Assembly (NCBI GenBank): GCA_944385775.1
Contig: CALWYM010000035.1
Location: 1-9,560, forward strand
DNA length: 9,560 nt
Reading direction: 5' to 3'
Source of the DNA: an uncultured Oscillospiraceae bacterium
GTDB taxonomy: Bacteria > Bacillota > Clostridia > Oscillospirales > Oscillospiraceae
The position numbers were made by a program, and so were the translations under genes. This document shows positions 5,974 through 9,560 of this stretch, piece after piece. The notes beneath the pieces were generated by a model. The model made no database searches and was not told where the DNA came from. It saw nothing but the letters and a program-made list of their open reading frames with translations. Numbering within the stretch: position 1 is the first letter of the stretch; each line of letters starts with the position of its first letter.

Positions 5974-7365
5974 TTGGATAACAAACATGTTGGAACTGTT
6001 TCGCAGGTTTTGGGACCTGTACTTGATATAAAATTTAAAGATGGCGAACTGCCTAATCTTCTCAACGCGATTGAAATTGAGCTTAACGGCGAGAAGCTTA
6101 TATGTGAGGTCGTTCAGCATATCGGAGATAACGTAACTCGCTGCATAGCAATGGGTTCTACCGACGGACTTAAGCGAGGCGTTGAGGCTGTTGATACTGG
6201 AAGCCCTATTACTGTACCCGTAGGCGATGAATGCCTTGGCAGAGTTTTTAACCTTCTAGGAGATCCTATTGATAATATGCCTGCTCCTGAAACGCAGGAG
6301 AGGTGGTCGATTCACAGACCTGCGCCAAGCTTTGAGGAGCAGGAAACTTCAACGGAGATCTTTGAAACCGGTATTAAAGTTGTTGACCTCATCTGCCCCT
6401 ATGCAAAGGGTGGTAAAATAGGTCTTTTCGGTGGTGCTGGAGTCGGAAAAACCGTACTTATAATGGAGCTTATTCACAATATTGCTACTCAGCATGGCGG
6501 TATTTCCGTGTTTACCGGAGTAGGGGAGCGTACCCGTGAGGGTAATGACCTTTATTATGAAATGAAAGAATCAGGAGTTCTTTCTAAAACAGCTCTGGTC
6601 TACGGACAGATGAACGAGCCGCCAGGAGCTCGTATGAGAGTTGGTCTTTCCGGCTTGACTATGGCCGAATATTTCCGTGATGAAAAGCATCAGGACGTGC
6701 TTCTTTTTATAGATAATATATTTAGATTTACACAGGCCGGCTCTGAAGTATCCGCTCTTCTGGGGCGTATGCCTTCAGCCGTTGGATATCAGCCGACGCT
6801 TGCAACGGAGATGGGTGCTCTTCAGGAGCGTATAACATCTACTAAAAAAGGTTCAATTACATCAGTTCAGGCTGTTTATGTGCCTGCTGATGATCTTACT
6901 GATCCGGCTCCCGCTACAACTTTTGCTCATCTTGACGCTACTACGGTTTTGGACCGTTCAATCGCTTCTCTTGGTCTATATCCTGCTGTGGATCCGCTTA
7001 ACTCAACCAGCCGAATTCTTGCACCTGAAATTGTTGGTAAAGAGCATTATGAGGTAGCCAGGGCAGTACAGCAAATGCTTCAGCGATACAAGGAGCTTCA
7101 GGATATCATCGCAATTATGGGTATGGATGAGCTTTCTGAAGAGGACAAGCTAACTGTTGCCAGAGCCAGAAAGCTTCAACGTTTCCTTTCTCAGCCGTTC
7201 TCTGTTGCTGAGCAGTTTACAGGCATGGAGGGTAAATATGTTCCTCTTTCCGAAACAATAAGAGGATTTAAGGAGATTATTGAGGGACGCCATGATGATC
7301 TTCCGGAATCTGCGTTTCTATTTGCCGGTACGATTGATGACGTTGTGAAAAAGGCAAAGGGGTGA
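5974..7365 (+). CDS. atpD: F1 ATP synthase subunit beta (catalytic)
   Basis: Beta carries the catalytic sites for ATP synthesis and hydrolysis. The 463-residue length is typical. Landmarks in order: N-terminal barrel beginning GTVSQVLGPVLDIKF (7-21); P-loop GGAGVGKT (153-160); the catalytic carboxylate and its neighbour in GERTREGND (Glu185, Arg186); Walker B LLFIDNIF with Asp247 (243-250); the PAVDPLNSTS signature (337-346); and the DELSEED lever motif (385-391) that pushes on gamma. All key residues are present, so the enzyme should be active. The start is TTG at 5974: the N-terminus then begins just before the conserved GTV, and the extended Shine-Dalgarno at 5958-5968 is correctly placed. 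It follows atpG by 31 bp. Its stop codon lies inside the atpC ribosome binding site. Confidence 0.98.
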   Translation: MDNKHVGTVSQVLGPVLDIKFKDGELPNLLNAIEIELNGEKLICEVVQHIGDNVTRCIAMGSTDGLKRGVEAVDTGSPITVPVGDECLGRVFNLLGDPIDNMPAPETQERWSIHRPAPSFEEQETSTEIFETGIKVVDLICPYAKGGKIGLFGGAGVGKTVLIMELIHNIATQHGGISVFTGVGERTREGNDLYYEMKESGVLSKTALVYGQMNEPPGARMRVGLSGLTMAEYFRDEKHQDVLLFIDNIFRFTQAGSEVSALLGRMPSAVGYQPTLATEMGALQERITSTKKGSITSVQAVYVPADDLTDPAPATTFAHLDATTVLDRSIASLGLYPAVDPLNSTSRILAPEIVGKEHYEVARAVQQMLQRYKELQDIIAIMGMDELSEEDKLTVARARKLQRFLSQPFSVAEQFTGMEGKYVPLSETIRGFKEIIEGRHDDLPESAFLFAGTIDDVVKKAKG

Positions 7366-7370
7366 ATTAA

Positions 7371-7781
7371 TTGTCTGCCTTTCATTTGCAGGTTATTACT
7401 TTAGATGGAGTTAGCTTTGACGGCGATGTGGAAAAACTCATTGTAAGGACCACGGAAGGTGAGGTATGTATATTAGCTAAGCATATCGATTACGTGGCTC
7501 CCCTTGGAATGGGCGAGGCAAAAGTTGTTACTGATTCAGACATACGTTCTGCAGCGTGTATAGGAGGGCTTCTCATCGTGTCCTGCGGAGAGGTAAAGCT
7601 TGCGCCAACCACCTTTGAGTGGGCTGAGGACATTGATATAAAAAGAGCAGAGGCAGCCCAAAAAGCCGCCGAGGAAATTATAGAAAAAAAGGATCAGATT
7701 TCACCTGTTGCCTTGTCAGCTGCCGAAGCCAAACTTAGAAGAGCACTTGTAAGACAAAGTGTGGCAAAGGCGGTTAAATGA
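7371..7781 (+). CDS. atpC: F1 ATP synthase subunit epsilon
   Basis: Epsilon is the small rotor subunit that joins gamma to the c-ring and can inhibit ATP hydrolysis. The 136-residue protein has the N-terminal beta-sandwich (1-84; VITLDGVSFDGDVEKLIVRT is the family opening) and a C-terminal alpha-helical hairpin (about 88-136). Residues 88-93, IDIKRA, match the I(L)DxxRA ATP-binding motif described for Bacillus epsilon, with Asp89 and Arg92 present; the Arg seen at position 99 in Bacillus PS3 appears to be Ala here. The TTG start at 7371 is supported by AAAGGGGTGA (7356-7365), which includes the atpD stop and ends 5 nt before the TTG, implying coupling. The stop overlaps a possible 22-codon frame by ATGA. 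Confidence 0.95.
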   Translation: MSAFHLQVITLDGVSFDGDVEKLIVRTTEGEVCILAKHIDYVAPLGMGEAKVVTDSDIRSAACIGGLLIVSCGEVKLAPTTFEWAEDIDIKRAEAAQKAAEEIIEKKDQISPVALSAAEAKLRRALVRQSVAKAVK

Positions 7782-7846
7782 TTGATATAACACGTTATAG
7801 AGAAAATCAGCTTAAAAATTTAATAGCACAGTCTGTCATAAACTAA
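7778..7846 (+). CDS. Possible 22-residue small protein coupled to atpC
   Basis: An ATG at 7778 overlaps the atpC stop as ATGA, the same arrangement as atpI/atpB and atpF/atpH. It opens a frame of 22 codons, peptide MIDITRYRENQLKNLIAQSV followed by Ile-Asn, ending in TAA just before the terminator stem. AAAGGCGG (7766-7773) stands 4 nt upstream as a plausible ribosome binding site. The peptide is polar and mildly basic with no membrane segment and resembles no family I know. It could be a real small protein, the remnant of a longer gene, or chance; the space between atpC and the terminator is fully used by it, which favours a genuine or recently degraded gene. Confidence 0.33.
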   Translation: MIDITRYRENQLKNLIAQSVIN

Positions 7847-7847
7847 G

Positions 7848-7891
7848 AAAAACGCTATGCATAAGGTTTGTCCATATGCATAGCGTTTTTT
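7848..7891. terminator. Bidirectional intrinsic terminator between atp operon and spoIIP
   Basis: CGCTATGCATA (7853-7863) pairs perfectly with TATGCATAGCG (7875-7885) around an 11-nt loop. AAAAA precedes the left arm and TTTTTT follows the right arm, so the hairpin has a U tract when read from either strand. The loop can add two G-C pairs after an A-A mismatch. It lies between the end of the atp operon and the convergent spoIIP stop at 7917, so it can serve both. Confidence 0.93.
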
Positions 7892-7916
7892 AGTTAGACA
7901 CAAATTAAAAATTTAA

Positions 7917-9059
7917 TTACCCGTAAAGTACTTCTGCGAGGCAATCGGCAAAATACTTTATTGCGTTGCTTGCCTCAGTAAGAGTGTTTCCGTTGCAGCC
8001 TACCTCTACAATAATAGAACCTGTAGTGGCATGCTGATTATAACGGTATTTTGTTATATTTAACGGTCGGGCAAGAGTTGGGTATTTTTCGTTCATAACA
8101 CTTTGAATTTTTAGTGCAAAGGAAAGATTTTCTTCCCACTTATCATGGGATAACCCAGAGCCATTTGTTCCAACTACAAGCATTATCTGTGCGCATGGAG
8201 TATCTCCTATATCTGCAATCGTCTTATATACCGTCCCGTCCTCGTCCTCCATAGCGTCCCTGTGTAAATCAATTACAATTTTTATATTTTCGTTTTTTTC
8301 TACAGCAGAGAATATACCTGCAGCAGCATTTGAATATGAATCATTATAGTTTGGGTAATCATAAAGGGTTTCGTCATGGGTAACCGTTATATTCTTTTTT
8401 TCTAACTCCTCTTCAAGGATGCTTCCGATCTTTACTACATTATAATTTTTGTCTAATGTCCTGTAATGGTCGGACTCCTCATATATATTGCCGTCTGAAG
8501 GTGAATATGCTTCGCTTCCGTGGGTGTGGACTATCAAAACCTCTGCTCCGTCATTAGCTGAAAACCCAAGCTCTTTTGATAACAATGATTCCACATCAAT
8601 AGTATAATCTGTTGTATTTTTTATAGTTATATAATCCGCTGAATAGCTTTTATCCTGCGCTTCATAATTATCTGTCGTAGGAGCAGAATTTTTATTTTCC
8701 TCATTCGAGTTCGCTTCAGGTACAGAGAGGGTAGTTGTGTCCGTTAGTGAAATTCGATTGTTTTCCGTTCCGTTTGTACAATTAATCCCAGTTGATTCTT
8801 TAGATTTTTCATGGTCAAAAGATAACGGAAACTCAAGTTCAACGGGGAACACAGGTCTGTCAGTATAACTGCCAAATTCCATTTGTATTATTTTGTACGG
8901 AATTGAGATTCCATCAATATTCCAGCTTGACGCAAATGAAGAAAAATTAATATTTTCCGACGCAATTTTCAATACACAGCAAGTAAATGCAATAATTGCA
9001 AGCTTTCCGGCGGAAGATACATATATACTTTTTCTTATAAACTTAAATGATTTTCCCAT
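7917..9059 (-). CDS. spoIIP: Stage II sporulation protein P, peptidoglycan amidase
   Basis: SpoIIP is the cell-wall amidase (with endopeptidase activity) that works with SpoIID and SpoIIM to thin septal peptidoglycan and drive engulfment of the forespore. The 380-residue protein has a short basic N-terminus, one membrane anchor (about 18-32), a poorly conserved Ser/Asn/Glu-rich linker (about 80-145) and the C-terminal amidase domain. Diagnostic motifs are VLIVHTHGSEAY (174-185), VIDLHRDA (262-269) and SIIVEVGCNGNTL (348-360); His180, Glu183 and His266 are candidate zinc-site residues and Glu352 a candidate catalytic base. The ATG at 9059 is chosen over an in-frame ATG at 9191 because GGAGG lies 8 nt before it and the N-terminus then reads as a normal anchor. 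Unlike Bacillus, no gpr gene is adjacent. The gene is convergent with the atp operon and divergent from the TSCPD gene. Confidence 0.95.
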   Translation of the reverse strand: MGKSFKFIRKSIYVSSAGKLAIIAFTCCVLKIASENINFSSFASSWNIDGISIPYKIIQMEFGSYTDRPVFPVELEFPLSFDHEKSKESTGINCTNGTENNRISLTDTTTLSVPEANSNEENKNSAPTTDNYEAQDKSYSADYITIKNTTDYTIDVESLLSKELGFSANDGAEVLIVHTHGSEAYSPSDGNIYEESDHYRTLDKNYNVVKIGSILEEELEKKNITVTHDETLYDYPNYNDSYSNAAAGIFSAVEKNENIKIVIDLHRDAMEDEDGTVYKTIADIGDTPCAQIMLVVGTNGSGLSHDKWEENLSFALKIQSVMNEKYPTLARPLNITKYRYNQHATTGSIIVEVGCNGNTLTEASNAIKYFADCLAEVLYG

Positions 9060-9067
9060 CCTTTGTT

Positions 9068-9072
9068 CCTCC
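9068..9072 (-). promoter_or_regulatory. Ribosome binding site that selects the spoIIP start
   Basis: GGAGG on the minus strand stands 8 nt before the ATG at 9059. The longer frame that starts at 9191 would have to read through this site and through the predicted promoter, so the shorter protein is favoured. Confidence 0.75.
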
Positions 9073-9090
9073 GAAATTCTTTCTATGTAC

Positions 9091-9119
9091 ATGATATAAA
9101 TGTCAACGTAAAAATATGA
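9091..9119 (-). promoter_or_regulatory. Possible sigma-E-type promoter of spoIIP
   Basis: On the minus strand TCATATT (9119-9113) fits the sigma-E -35 pattern kmATATT exactly; 14 bp further on, TATATCAT (9098-9091) partly fits the -10 pattern CATAcAnT. The start would be near 9084, about 25 nt before the ATG. Mother-cell sigma-E control of spoIIP is known in Bacillus. No convincing sigma-A promoter was found in this stretch. The -10 match is incomplete. Confidence 0.38.
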
Positions 9120-9156
9120 ATTCAAAACTTTGTTAAAAAATATTTTATAATAGATA

Positions 9157-9185
9157 TTTACATTTATAAAAAAATGGATTATAAT
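9157..9185 (+). promoter_or_regulatory. Sigma-A promoter of the TSCPD gene
   Basis: TTTACA (9157-9162) and a perfect TATAAT (9180-9185) are spaced by 17 bp. The start would be near 9192, about 27 nt before the GTG at 9219. This places the in-frame ATG at 9174 upstream of the transcript, arguing against it as a start. Confidence 0.72.
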
Positions 9186-9205
9186 TTTCATATCGTTGAT
9201 TATGT

Positions 9206-9213
9206 GGAGGTGA
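9206..9213 (+). promoter_or_regulatory. Ribosome binding site that selects the GTG start of the TSCPD gene
   Basis: GGAGGTGA, a perfect anti-Shine-Dalgarno match, lies 5 nt before GTG at 9219. It rules strongly for the 87-residue protein over the longer frame. Confidence 0.8.
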
Positions 9214-9218
9214 AAACA

Positions 9219-9482
9219 GTGACATTTACATATTATCCGAAGGGCGTGTGCTCAAGGCAGTATGATATTGAGATTGAGGACGGCGTTATCAAAGATTTGA
9301 AGGTAGTTGGTGGTTGCAACGGTAATTTGAAGGGCATTTCTGCGCTTCTTAAAGGAAAAAAGGCTGAGGAGATTATCCCTGTTATTCGTGGTACTACCTG
9401 TGGTATGAAGCCAACTTCTTGCCCTGACCAGATCTCATATGCCCTTGAGGAGGCACTGAAGGCGGAACAGGCTCAGAAGTAA
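9219..9482 (+). CDS. TSCPD-domain protein with four conserved cysteines (TIGR03905 type)
   Basis: This 87-residue protein has four spaced cysteines: Cys11 in GVCSRQ, Cys33 in GGCNGNLKGI, Cys61 in TTCG and Cys68 in TSCPDQ. The TSCPD motif (here TSCPDQ, 66-71) names the domain, which also occurs at the C-terminus of class II ribonucleotide reductases (NrdJ), where it is thought to bind metal. Stand-alone copies of this length are common in Clostridia and have no established function; a zinc- or iron-binding role is inferred from the cysteines. The GTG start at 9219 is set by GGAGGTGA 5 nt upstream and by the promoter, whose start site lies after the alternative ATG at 9174. It is transcribed alone, divergently from spoIIP. 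The Ala/Glu/Lys-rich C-terminus is probably a helix. Confidence 0.88.
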   Translation: MTFTYYPKGVCSRQYDIEIEDGVIKDLKVVGGCNGNLKGISALLKGKKAEEIIPVIRGTTCGMKPTSCPDQISYALEEALKAEQAQK

Positions 9483-9528
9483 TTGCTAGCTTTAGCGATT
9501 TGTTTTGTGGATTATTTGGATTGTGAAG

Positions 9529-9537
9529 TGATATAGT
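9529..9537 (+). promoter_or_regulatory. Possible extended -10 element at the window edge
   Basis: TGATATAGT fits the extended -10 form TGnTATAAT with one mismatch, but there is no good -35 at 16-18 bp. It could drive a gene beyond the right edge. Nothing else, and no clear terminator for the TSCPD gene, was seen in 9483-9560. Confidence 0.22.
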
Positions 9538-9560
9538 AGATGAAATATACTACTGTCATT

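Noticed and set aside
9060..9191. N-terminal extension of SpoIIP by 44 residues
   Set aside because: The extension crosses the predicted spoIIP promoter and its ribosome binding site, is AT-rich low-complexity sequence, and the ATG at 9059 has an ideal GGAGG.
9174..9218. ATG start for the TSCPD protein
   Set aside because: It lies upstream of the predicted transcript start and inside the -35/-10 spacer; GTG at 9219 has a perfect GGAGGTGA and gives the usual family N-terminus.
9534..9555. Short inverted repeat AGTAG/CTACT near the right edge
   Set aside because: Five base pairs with a 10-nt AT-rich loop and no T tract; indistinguishable from chance and cut close to the edge.
1..9560. CRISPR arrays, tRNA or rRNA genes, insertion sequences or phage genes
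   Set aside because: No regularly spaced repeats, no tRNA-like cloverleaf, no transposase or phage-like reading frame and no target-site duplications were seen.

Overview
The window reads as low-GC Firmicutes DNA, most likely from an anaerobic, spore-forming Clostridia such as the Oscillospiraceae/Ruminococcaceae. The reasons are AT-rich intergenic DNA, strong AGGAGG-type ribosome binding sites, frequent TTG/GTG starts, a spoIIP sporulation gene, a four-cysteine TSCPD protein (TIGR03905 type) and a DUF421 membrane protein. The exact genus cannot be told from sequence alone.

Layout. (1) Positions 1-363, minus strand: the N-terminal 121 codons of a DUF421 (YetF-like) membrane protein running off the left edge. 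(2) 364-565: a divergent regulatory region with a sigma-A-like promoter for the DUF421 gene, a perfect 7-bp spaced palindrome, and a consensus TTGACA-N16-TATAAT promoter for the rightward operon. (3) 566-7781: a complete F1Fo ATP synthase operon in the order atpZ-atpI-atpB-atpE-atpF-atpH-atpA-atpG-atpD-atpC (accessory membrane proteins, then a, c, b, delta, alpha, gamma, beta, epsilon). Genes are tightly packed, with ATGA overlaps at atpI/atpB and atpF/atpH, and a possible 22-codon reading frame coupled to atpC by a third ATGA overlap. (4) 7848-7891: a strong hairpin with A and T tracts on its two sides, a bidirectional terminator between convergent units. (5) 7917-9059, minus strand: spoIIP. 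(6) 9060-9218: a second divergent promoter region. (7) 9219-9482: a small TSCPD-domain protein. (8) 9483-9560: no gene seen; a possible extended -10 element lies near the edge.

How it works together. atpB/E/F build the Fo membrane sector, atpA/G/D/C the F1 catalytic head, and atpH joins the two stalks; AtpZ and AtpI are accessory membrane proteins of ATP synthase operons. The c subunit carries ES-T-x-x-Y ion-site residues plus a second glutamate (Glu29 and Glu62), the pattern of two-carboxylate sodium-binding c-rings, so this may be a sodium-coupled enzyme. Other points for a second look: an apparent hydrophobic-hairpin insertion in subunit a, and a 12-A run near the end of atpH where a one-base slip would fuse delta in frame to alpha. 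Much of the window is a conventional housekeeping operon; no clearly new multi-gene system was found.
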